A stretch of 64,000 nucleotides of DNA from Pieris napi (lineage: Eukaryota > Arthropoda > Insecta > Lepidoptera > Pieridae): NCBI RefSeq assembly GCF_905475465.1, contig NC_062250.1, positions 2,564,501 through 2,628,500 on the forward strand, in the 5' to 3' direction. Positions 36,701 through 48,700 of this stretch are shown piece by piece; position 1 is the first letter of the stretch, and the number at the start of each line of letters is the position of its first letter. Both the position numbers and the translations under genes were made by a program. The notes under the pieces are model-generated. The model searched no databases, was not told the DNA's origin, and worked only from the letters and a program-made list of their open reading frames with translations.

Positions 36701-39700
36701 AAATGCCAAAACGCTCGCACGTGCGTTGCCGGCCTTAAGAATTGGAACGCTCTTTTCCTGGAGGACCCTAAGTCGAATTGGTTCGGAAATACTTCAGTTG
36801 ACAGGTAGTTCCACATAGTGGTGGCGCAACAACTGCCTTAAGAAACCGATGATGAAAAGGGGCCGATGACCCGCATTACGTTGAAATTAAGACTCACTTC
36901 CACAACATAGGTATACAGGGTGCGTTTGTATCTTCGGTAATATCACCCTGGCCGCATAAAAATTGCCCTTTGGCGCAGGATGCCTTTGGCGGATGAGCGC
37001 AATGAAGGCCACACCCACAAACACCACCAGCGCCACACGACCCAGGAGCGGACCCGCAAGACCCACCACCGAAACATGGGTGGTCGCGAACGACCTGAAA
37101 TTAAGGCTAAGATTTTAGTTAAATAAAAAAAAACACGCGTTAGTTATACTTCTATGGCGTAACAACATTCATATACAAAAAACCCAAGATGCACAGTCTC
37201 GAATAAAAGTAACGCTCGAAAGTGTCCCGAAACACTATTTCTGTCTCTTTCTATAAGTTACAAGCATGTATTATTGCAAAATCAACCTTACGCGAATTGT
37301 TTAAGGTTGTTATTACAACGCAGTGTACTTAAAGCAATAAAATTTTACGACCGACCGTGGTCGGTAGGACAAGGTATTGAGTGGAGTCGAACATGACTTT
37401 TTTATTTACAACTATTTAACATAATTTTAAATTTATCCCACGTTTCGCGTGCTTTACAGCGTGTGTGGTCACGGTGACTGAAGACAAAAGGTGTTGGATG
37501 TTAAATAGTTGTAAATTTATAATAATACATAACTTTAATCCGGTTAAAAAGGTTTTTCTTTAAATTAAAAAAAATTATAAATTGGCTACCTCCTAACCTA
37601 CACTTTATATAGCGTAAATATATTTGTCAAAAACTACACACACTACACTGTCAAAAGTTCAAAAGTACATAAATTTATTTATAAAAAAAAACACAAATAA
37701 ATAACATCGACTCCACTTATTAGAACAGGGTCATTTTTATAATGCGACTAAAATAAAAAGAAGACTGTAATGCGTTGTTCTAACACTGAACAAGCAGCCA
37801 TTGAAGTTGGCCGTATAGAAGTTTGTGCGTTGAATGAAGTTTTTAGAAAAAAATAAATAAAAATCACACATTGCTTGTTATAATTAGTCATAAAAACAAC
37901 AAAAACTAATCAATAAGGTTTTTACTTACCGAAAATACGATATCCCATCCTTTTTTAGCCTTCTTGACGTTATATTTTTACAATTTCTCACAAAACACTT
38001 TGGCATTTTTAACATCTGCTCCCAGAGGCGAGCGACGCGAGACTATTTGAAATGAGCGCACAATTTAGAATGTTGCGCTCATTTTTTGAGGACGTTTTTT
38101 AGACGTTGATTGTGCATCTTGGGTTTTTTGTATATCAATGCGTAACAAGTTATAAATCTCATCAAAAATTTTATTCTACGTTTGTAGAAAAACCGACACT
38201 AATAATAGAAAAAAATTACAGTAAGTTTCACTTCAAAAAAACTTTCTTTATAATATTACTACATTGCAGTCTATCATACTTATGCTCATAGAAATGCGTG
38301 GATATCACAAAAACTACTGAACCAATATTAATAAAACTATGTAACACACACTCCCACATACACACACACACCCTCACATACGCCCATACAACTTTACTTG
38401 TGCTATTTTGTACTAACTTCTAATTAGTTGACTGTTTTTTTTTCTCTTTAAGTAACATGTTAATTTGTTTGCCTACCTATATATGTATGTACTTTTTGTA
38501 AACACTCAATATGACTTTGCTGTGGAGTGGAAGCCTGGTTATCCATATCACAGGTTCTTGCCTAGTTTGGAAACCAGTCTCCCAATGCTTTTTCAATTGT
38601 TATCTTATTGTTGTAAATGTTATATGGGAGAAAATAAAAGTTATTCTTATTCTTATGTCTGTTATAGGTCGGTTATCGAAAGCTGGCGCGTTCACAGTAC
38701 TCACACAAATGCAATTTCACTATACAGTATGTTTAAAAATATGACTTTTTTGCCAAACTATATATTTTAGTCTACTCTGGTTTTAGTAAGGTTGGGTGGG
38801 TTGTAAATAAATAAAAATGTGTCAAATACATATAAATATTATGTGCATACGAGGGTGGATCCAAAAGTTCTAAGCCCGACCAAGAACGTATAAGAGTAGT
38901 TTGTGTAAATAATTTTTCATTTTTCGACATAAGCTCCATCTAGCTCAACACACTTCACTTTTACTTCACTAACTATTCTTTCAATACTTCTCTTAGAAAC
39001 CCCAGTCGCATCTGATGTCAAATTTAATATAACATTTTTATTAAGATGTTTAAAATAATAATAAAAATATCAAACAGTAAAGATCATCATAAACAGTATC
39101 AAAAGAAAAACAATAACTGTCTCTTTTATACTCATAAGCTTGACCGAGCGCGAGAGAGACGGACAGTCTTTTCATGATGTCTTTGTGATTGTATTTCAGT
39201 TTGACATCACGTCTCGCGCTTATTCACAGACACTACACAAGCACAAAGTGTATATGTGTTGAAGCCGCCAGCTTTAGATAACATACCTATACCTAAGTTG
39301 GCATGAATATAAAATCCATAAAGACCTACCCTATGAACAGTCTTCGAAGCCAGCATCTTAGAAATATGTTGTACGGGCGAAGCTGGCGCGTCCCGCCGAT
39401 GTAAGGGGACTCGCATTAATGGTCGTTCGCCTCCTCCCAAGTAAAGTGACCCACTATACGCCGCTAGAGATCCCACCCAGCCACCTTGCCATACTATACG
39501 TCTGAAATAAAAAAAAACTAAATCAATATACAGTGTAATCTCCATTTCGACAAATCCCCTAAAGCGTCGAAATCACTTGGCTTTGGTTGTTCACCGAGAC
39601 CACGCACGCTGTAAAGCACGCGAAACGTCGGTTAAATTTAAAATTATGTAAAATAATTGTACATTTGTAATAAAACATAACTTCAAATCCGGTAAAAAAG

Positions 39701-42700
39701 TGTTTTTCAATAAAAGACAATACTATTGTTTAGCTTGTCAATGTTATACTCTACATATGCAATACATCCAGTCTCAATAACGACAACAATGAAATACTAA
39801 AAAGTACTTTTTAAATTGCCGAAATTAGTTAAAACTGCGGAGCTGTGTACGTTGTTTTGTTGCTTTATTGTTCTAGCGAGAAATAAACTCGACCCTCGGT
39901 ACTCGTCATACGTACCGAACTATCCAAGAAATCCGTTCCTTTTTCTACGTATTGCTCATGCTTGCATTTTTTTTTCTTTCTTTTGGCAGGAGGCTCACCT
40001 GATGTTAAGTGATACCGCCCCCATGAACACTCGCACTGCCAGAAGGCTCGCAAGCGCGCTGCCGGCCTCTTAAGAATTGGTACGCTCTTTTCTTGAAGGA
40101 CCCTAATATGAATTGGTTCGGAAATACTTCAGTGGGCAGCTGGTTCCACATAGTGGTGGTGCGCGACAGAAATCGCCCTAAGAAACGCTCAGTTGTGGAA
40201 CGATGGACGACAAGGATACGGATGGTATTTTGTATTCTGCTTCGACATCCAATTATGAAGCTCTGGTGCTGTTATTAATCCAGTTGTTCGGATCCTCTGA
40301 ACACTCTTCATGGTAAATGTGTTAGAAGATGCAGAGCTACCCCACATCTCTACGCAACGCCAAGGGCTCAAGCAGGTCGAAAAGGGATTAGTCGTCGAAG
40401 CTTCGAAACGCTCTGTGTTAAATACGGTCTAGTTTTTGAAGTTATACTTCTTTAGGCACGTTATGAAAAATTGATGAGAGTGAAATTTTATGATGCGCGC
40501 GCACCGTGACACAAAATTAACAGAATTAATGTGAAAACCCACGGAAGATGCTACGGCATTGGACATAATTTAAAAACAACATTCGAATAATAATACAATT
40601 TATGTTACACTTAATGTAAGAGAACAATAATAAATATTTATTTTATTTAATTTTTCAAATGTAAACTGAACTTTATTGACTATAATGACTCCTTATTTAA
40701 TTGTAATTAATTATTTGCATGCAATCAAAAACTATTTTTAATAATGCCAAAGAAGTATAACTTCTTACGCGCTTACATAAGTACACGCACCCTTTTTATT
40801 TTTTTATACAGCATACGAAAAAACATACAACCCCTAATTTTCACCTCTTTTTATTGAACTAAAACAATGTTTCCTAGAAATAATATACATGGCAAAACGT
40901 TTGTCGGGTCAGCTAGTTTATTATATTAGTTTATTTTACCTGTTAGAAGTATCGAGATCCACGGCGTGTATTTGTCTAGCAACAGCCCAATACACGGTGC
41001 CCGTTGTTTCGTCCAGGGCTAAAGCGGTGACGTTGGTTACGCGAGCGAGCTCAACCTGCGACGTACCGTCTACGCTCGAACGTATAATCGCACCTAAACC
41101 CGCGTCGCTCCATATAAGTATCCTTAAAACAATATCATTATTCAAATATTATGTCCAATGTTAAATTGCAGTACTAGTGAATATCTTTATATATATAAAT
41201 CTACTGTACGTGTGTGTCAGTGAACTCCTCTTAAACGGCTGGACCGATTTCAATGAATTTTCTTGTATGCGTTTGGGTGGCACCCTGGATGGTTTAGATT
41301 CACAAATCAGCCCGGCAGATGGAGCTGCAGTCGGTATTTTCATACTTTGTTTATGTTAGCGGAGTGTAATTGAATACCATTTATTTGTTGAAAAAGGTTT
41401 ATTGTTTAAATATAACAGAGATTACGATAGGTACAATCAGTTAATCAAAAATCATCAAAAGGAAGTAACTAAGTATAGAGAATAAACCAACCACAGACTA
41501 TACAACGCACCAATTTTATTTTTATCAGTTTAATATCCTAATCGCTTGGAATATCATGCAGGACAACGTCTGTCGGTTCCGCTAGTTATTTATAAAATAT
41601 TCAACGCCATTAACTAACCTAACTAACTAACTATTGCATGTCTGCATTATTAACAAATAAATAAAATAACAAATCAATGGCGCTACAACCTTTTAGGTCT
41701 GGGCCTCAGATTTCTATCTGTTTCATGATTAAGCAATCTAATAGGCAAGTAGGTAGCACTCCTGAGCTGACACACGCCGTCGACTTTTTGGGTCTATGGC
41801 AAGCCGGTTTCCTCACGATGTTTTCTTGGCCGTTCGAGCGAATGTTAGATGCGCATATAGACAGAAAGTCCATTGGTGCACAACCGGGGATCGAACCTAC
41901 GCGACCCCAGGGATGAGAGTCGCACGCTGAAGCCACTAGGTCAACACTGCTCCATTATTAACAAAGCAAATAAGAGCTTCAAAAAGTTCGACATTCATTT
42001 GTTTTAAATTTAAAAAAACAACAAGTAAGACTAAGCTATGCCAAGCAAAACATGTGTCGTTTAAATCAGATCTATAATATGTCGTAGCCAACTAGCTAAA
42101 TAAGCCGTTCAATTATCAGCCTAGCCTTTTAACTAAACAGCGCCGTTTAACTAGCGGCCTGAATCTTGGATCGATGACGTTTCATTACTTGCCTAGCGTT
42201 ATTTAAATTTAGTTCCACCGTATGCCACTCTCAAACTCTCGAAACTCTTCAAACTATCAATATGGCGTCGGCGTCGTTTGAAATAGTCGTCGTAATAACT
42301 TGAATATTACTTGTACATTTTAGTTAACAATTAATAAATAATAAAAATAATGTTCTACATTAGGGTTGCCTGGAAGAAATCGCTTGTTTGCTATAAGGCC
42401 GCTCGTTGCCTTATAGCTTTTGTAACCTGTTTTTTTATTTTGTTATGTGTATGTTTTCTTTTTTTATATTTCTTTTTTGTATAAGATAATAAAGACTAAA
42501 AAAATAAATAAATATCTTTGGTCCTTACCTTTTGGTCTGATGAAAAGCCAAAAGTCTGGGCATCATTTTCTCTCCCCGTACCACTACACCCGTGGAAGAA
42601 TTATTTTCTATAGACGTTGCGTTTATAGAGTTCGTGTCTAGGCAGGTCCAATATAACGCTCTTCCCAGGACATCTAGGACCATGTGGAATGGCCTAGACA

Positions 42701-45700
42701 GACCCGTGATTACAACTGTCGAGTCAGTGACAGCTGACGTGGTCGAATATGAGATGGGTACCCGCCGTATAGAATGGCTTTCGTCGTCCATCCAATATAG
42801 GTATCTTAAACAATTTTAGTGGTAAAAGTTATTATATCTACTAAATTGTCTTGTGGTTTCTCATAATCTAAGGTCGTAGGTTCGAACCCCGCCTGTGCAA
42901 TAGATGTCTATGAGAGCATTTAACACTGGTTCAGACGCTTAAAACATCGGAAGAAAACTAGCTTGAGCCAAAAAGTCCACGGTCGACGTGTGTCAGGCAC
43001 AGAAGGCTGATCACCCACTTGGTTATTATAAACTTAGCGCTAAGTATGTTCAAATTAAATTCAAAAATCATTTATTCATATAGGTAACAAGATATAGGTT
43101 CAAACACCTATGAACGTCAAAAAATAAAAATATATGAAATGCTTCTAATTTTACATTCACTGCCAGTTCTTTAATCAAGGGCGTAGAATGGAAGAGAATA
43201 ACTGGCAATAAACTCTCCGCCACTCTTTTTAATCGCCACTCTTTTTTTATGACTTCCATTTGTCAAAAACGTTCTGAATTTTAACAAATGAGAGTCTCAA
43301 GTTTCGACTCTGAATGTTTAAAATCTATTATTAATAAAAATAAAGTAAAAATAAAAATCATTTAATTCAGACCATTAAAAAGTTCATATATTGGTAGTAT
43401 ATTGTTATTAATGCCTTAAGCTATCTCTGGACTCTGATTTTGTTTTATTTGATAATTTGTATTTTTATAGCCAAAATGCGCCTGACATGTCGTCGATTTT
43501 TTAAAACAACTGTTTTAATGCCTTTACCGTAGAGACAAGTGCAGCCGTGATTCGAACACACGGGATAGTGAAAACAAAAATATGACAAAACACAACAAAT
43601 GTCTTTTAAATACATACACATATATTTTATTTACCTCTCGACAGGATCATATTCAACCCCCTTCACACTTTTCAATCCAGTAAGGGGTATGAAGGCGTCG
43701 TTACATTCACCATTCGCAATTAAAATTCGACCAACTGCATTCTTCTGGGCGAATAGAAGAAACTCTTCTGGTTCTGTAAACATCAAATTCGAGTAATCAT
43801 CAAAGGTAAGACACGTTCTTAGTAGGGCCGCACACCAGGCATACATTTGTTATTTACGGTATTTACGTCGCCACAATCGTTGCGCTACAATTGTATGCAT
43901 ATACAAATGTATTGTATATGCGCACATCGGAAGCACAGTTGTAGCGTGGCACCGCTTTGAGAATGTCGACATCATCGTCTGATGACGAAGATTTCTTGAT
44001 GTGGCGATTAATGAGAAAAAAAAGACGTTATTGGGTTCATCCGTTTAATCAAGATTGCACAATGTACGGGAATTTCAAAATTTCGCTTTATCTAAATCTT
44101 AGATTACTATAATCATTGAGCGTGTGATTGTATAATACAGGGTTTTTTTCAACCTCTGCAATAAACTCAACGTAAAATTCAATGTTGTCTTTCATTTTTG
44201 CAAACCAACGCGACACAAAAAACGAACGTGTTCGATCTTGAATTCGTGTAGCGCGGACAACGTCTCGCCACAAAGTGCGCCCGCCACAAATGTTTCCTCG
44301 GTGTGCGTGCTCACGTACAAATGTATGGGGGCGATAAATGTGTCGCGTTTCAAATGTAGCGCCACAATTATCTAGTTACAAATGTATGGCTGGTGTGCGG
44401 CCTGCTTAGTTCATAAAAATGTGCAACGTTGGTCTTTTGTCTCTTTCTGTCAAATTGAGTTTATGCTATAATAAAGAGAGACAGTAGAGTACTTCAGTTA
44501 AATCGGTGGAATTGAATTGATTTTTTTAGTACTATGTAATAGAAAAGTGTAAAGTTAAGTCAGTAGTTAAAAAAAAACTATATTAACATACATTTATATA
44601 AAGACTTACTTTCTTTAAGAAAGTGAAAATAATAAAATCACACACTCACACCCTACACGTATTCTCTGTGTATATATTAACGTTTAGTATGTGAACCTTT
44701 AGATTGGCGTTTTTTTTTAATTTGTATTACAGTTAAGTTCAGGATTTCTAAATAAATAAATGTCGTATCAACGGTAACAGATGTATTGAACAAAACAAAA
44801 CAAATCCAAAACATAATTTGCAAAAATCTTAAAAAACTAAAAAAATAAGCACATCGAATGAATTTTTACCACTTTAAACACACACACACTTATTACACCC
44901 CAACACATTGAGCATTCCCACACACACAAACAGTCATATTAATATGTAGGGTATCTTCCTAGTATATACAGTGCGATCTGATTTGCCTATATAATATATA
45001 AAAATTGTTATGGATTATTAATAAAAAGTTACATAAATAAAAACACTTTTCCGGAATTTATTTTAAAAACCAAAATTTTAACAGGCTTTATTAAGGCAAT
45101 TTTCAAATCAAAGCAAGATTAAAACGAAAATTATTTGTATATAATATAATGTACCTTACAAATCAATAAAACAATTACAATTCAAGACAATTTAAACTCA
45201 CCCGAACATGTAATATTGTCTCTATTGAGCCGGAAATGCGCTGGACATGCACACCGGAAGTCATTAGAGGGCAGCGGCAAACAAAGGTGTGAACATCCGC
45301 CATTGTCCACCCCGCATTGATTCGGCAAACTATCTTTTGTGCGATGGTAAATCCGCAAATCCGATATGTAGTCCAATTGTGTGTGAATCGTCTTTCTATC
45401 GGATCCATCTGTCTTTTTCGCGGATTCGATTATTCCTAGAAATAAAATAAATATGATAATAATAATTTATTTATTGCAAGAATATGGTACAAAAATTTGT
45501 AAGGTGGTACAATCGTAAGTTCGCATATTCTGCCAAACACAATGGCGCGGAAATTTTACTAAAGGAATTTTACATTATTTTTATTATTAGTCAAAGTCAA
45601 TTCTTATATTATGGCTTAACATATAGGACAGGTCAAACCAATATTCCTGTATGAAGTTTGACACAGATAGCGCTCAAGACATCACAGCCGTGGAGTGAAG

Positions 45701-48700
45701 ACTAAGAATAGTCTTCTATACGTGAGTGTAGTAGGAGGCTTACGGCCGCTTTATATACTCAATTTAATTTTTACTACTAGAGATTGATATTTCAATTATT
45801 TCTCGTAAAATACTTTTTAATAACCGATGGATCGTTTTTGTAAAATATCTTTTAATTCGATAGATGAATTTTAACATTTATCCATCTAAATTTGTGAAAA
45901 TCTTGATTGGAAATTTTAGATTATAGATCGAGAATAGAAACCGGCCGTAAGGGAACATAGCATTGGGGAAAATGGCCAGCAGTGTTTTTTTTCCCATTTA
46001 ACCTCAACATAAACTGGGCGTGCGAGTATAGACACCTCATACCTCCCCAAGATGAACAGTACTTCTTTCTACTTCTTTCTTCGAATTTTTTTTTCTTTTC
46101 TTTTCGCCCATGGCGCAGGCTATAGGCTTTCGACTATACCGCACAACAGTATGTACATACAGTACAACAATACGAAAGTAATAGAAACGAAAAAGAACTG
46201 AAGTCACTGACAGCAAATAGAGCGTATAAGCTTAAATAGTCATGGGCACAGTTCGTTTTAGATTCTAATAGACAAGTGCCTCTCAGCCTTCTGTGCCTGA
46301 CACACGCGTTTGATGTCAAAGATATTAAGATTTCAAACCGGTTAAAATGCCGAATTCCTTACGATGTTATCGTTCACCGTACGAGCGAATGTCAAATGCG
46401 CACATAGAAAGTCCATGTGTAAAAGCCGGGGTTCGAATCTACGACCTCAAGGATGAGAGCCGCACGCTGGAGCCTGCTCTTAGAAGTAGTAGTCTATTTT
46501 AAATATAAAAAACTGACCTGTATTCCAATCACCCCAATAAACTTTATCACCATACAACGCAAGCGCATAGGGCATAGGTATATTATCAGCCAGTACTTTT
46601 CTTCCAGTACCGTTGAGGTACGCATACTCTATGGTCGGTGGGTCCAAAGCCGCCCAATAGATGGCGCGTCTTTCGTAGTCTATGGCTAGAGCGTGTACGC
46701 GTCCAACGCCCTCTATGAGAACGCTGACAGCTGAACCGTCCATTGCAGCACGCTTTATTGTCTTTGAACCGAGTTCTGACCAGTACATGTAACTAGAGAA
46801 AAAATTTAAATATGAAAAAAAAAATTATCTAGTTCATAAAATGGTCTGGGACTAGTGCTAGACAGGCTACTTCTAATTAATTTGCGATATATGTTTTAAA
46901 ATAAGTGTTGTTTGATGATTTGCTATTTTAAAAGAGTACCGAGAGTTTTTTTACGCCGGCTTTTTCTCTCGACCTACACCCTCCGTCTTCTTTTCCGATG
47001 AGTAGGGATGCCTACAGATTCAAATTTAATGACGTGGAATAAGAGATACCTGTATCTTATGTTCCATAATAGAATTTTTTTTTTCTAGGGTATTTAAACC
47101 CTTCTAGAGCAAGTAATGCTAAATGGACAGCAGAACAAGAAAGAGAGCTCTCTAGGACCAATCCTAGGGTCACAAGACGGGAAGCAAACAGAAGTAGATG
47201 CCCCACTCCTACACATTATGCCTTTGAGGCCCCGGTAGAATGCAGGAACGACCCGGAACCGCTCTAATGCGACCTTGTAGGAACTAACCGAGGTGATTTA
47301 AGTGGGTATTGGTCACCCATTTTCAAGAGCAGAGACTCTGGTATAGGTGAAGTCCCACATACCCGTGCTACTTTCAGGCAGGAGATGTGCAAATGCATTT
47401 CCAATAGATATAAAAAAAGGAATATATTTAAAAGATTATTGGACTCGATAATTTACTTAAAAATTTGTCCAGGTTTGAAGCTACACAGTGAAGATTCAAT
47501 AAAGCAATGGTCGCATTGTAATATGGTCATTGGATATACCAAACATAAAAAAAGGTATATATAAACACAAATATCTGTCCAAAGATTTCACATGCTGCCT
47601 GGTTTGCATGGTCACTGTTATAAGCGTAAGTTGACTATAAAAATCATTAAATTCTACATCTACACTGCCAATTTAAATACTAGCCCATTGAAATACATAA
47701 CTATCCGCATGGTCACGGTTTTACATTCGTAAATTTCATTTATAATAAACTTTAATTCTACACCGAATACTCCCAATGAATAGGCTAAATTCACGAACTT
47801 TACATTCTGCATGGTCACGGCTTGGTCAAAGGTATTTATTTCTCAAATATGAATACTCACCCTTTTCTTGGATCCAGTACAATGCTTTTCGGTTTCTTTA
47901 ACCCTTGCCAGATGAGCGTCCTTCTGCTGGATCCATCCAGCCTAGCCACTTCTATTCTTTGAGCCGCCGTGTCCGTCCAATATATGTTCTGACCAGACCA
48001 GTCTATTGCTAAACCTGAAATATTAATGTATTTTTAAAATAATAGTATAATGCTTAAAATAGTGCTCCTTTCATTATGGTTAACGAACTACCAAAATATT
48101 TTAACAATTAACAATGATTACGAAAAAAACTCAACGCTTTTACATTTAAGTAATGAAAAAGAATTTTTTAAAAAGCGGCTTTAATAAATTAAAACAATAC
48201 TGAATTCACTGTGCAATGCCTGAGGTCGTAGGTTCGATGCCCGGCTGTAAACCAATGTACTTTATGTCTATGTACGCATTTATTACTAGCACGTACGGTG
48301 AACGAAAATATGCTGAGGAAACCGGGATAGTCTGAAATTCAAAAGTGAATGACATGTGTCAGACAGAATGCTCACCTACTTGTCTATGACATAAAAATTA
48401 ACAATCAAAGGGATGTAATCTGAAAGTAAGATCCTATAGGGTTGTTGCGCCTCTGGATTATTTAATATTAAAAAAAATACCTTCCACCAACCCCATCCAT
48501 TCCAGTATTTTCTCCATATTAAAGCCATTTATTGAGCAACGGTTAATTGTCTTCATTCTGCTGTCTGACCAGTATAACTTGAACCCGGACTCGTGAACTG
48601 CTAATGCACTGCGGAAATCAAAATCATTTGTGATCACACCGAGAATCGCAAACAACAAAGAATTTGTCGTTGTATAATTCGTATTTTTCAACCCTTTTCA

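Larger units (their letters stand above)
35095..37094 (-). other. arr: arrow exons 20-22: EGF4 and LDL-A repeats
   Basis: Residues about 1214-1369. Exon 20 begins VVRDHPCFGGGSCG, a Gly/Cys-rich, shortened EGF4 without the usual NNGGCSH core. LDL-A 1 runs CAKGQFLCGQ to CDGQPDCPDGSDERSC with an intact acidic calcium cage. The next unit (CAGGVRCADGSCG) lacks the CDGxxDCxDxSDE half. The last ends CDGHAHCEDGSDEAPSAC. So only two of the usual three LDL-A acidic clusters are complete. Confidence 0.85.
39330..43773 (-). other. arr: arrow exons 16-19: fourth beta-propeller
   Basis: Residues about 957-1213. It opens EPEEFLLFAQKNAVGRILIA. Blade cores read YLYWMDDESHS, ALYWTC, LIWSDAG, VYWAVARQ and a very weak SLYLGGGERP. 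The YWTD consensus is thus partly lost in blades 2, 4 and 5, as is common for the fourth propeller. Introns carry families B, C, D, SINE A, a LINE tail and a Helitron-like end. Confidence 0.85.
43822..44405. mobile_element. PIF/Harbinger deletion derivative in arrow intron 15
   Basis: Ends GTAGGGCCGCACACCAGGCA (left) and the reverse complement of the right end, GCAGGCCGCACACCAGCCAT, form a terminal inverted repeat continuing into ACATTTGT. The flanking 3-bp duplication is TTA (43819-43821, 44406-44408), as expected for PIF/Harbinger. Inside are the 5' ends of two genes facing each other, a HARBI1-like transposase start and a MADF-domain start, joined near 44105. The 584-bp length shows that the middle of the parent element is gone. 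Confidence 0.9.

Noticed and set aside
39207..39545. 112-codon minus frame as a separate gene
   Set aside because: It is arrow exon 19 with intron sequence at both ends; the spliced frame fits neighbours in phase.
43631..43846. Longer version of arrow exon 16 starting at a methionine
   Set aside because: The part upstream of 43773 runs towards and into the Harbinger element; the acceptor tttacag at 43774 gives the proper E-P-E-E-F start and phase.
45175..45408. Minus frame with many Cys beside exon 15
   Set aside because: Wrong phase; the EGF3 core GGCSHLC is in the other frame that matches exons 14 and 16.
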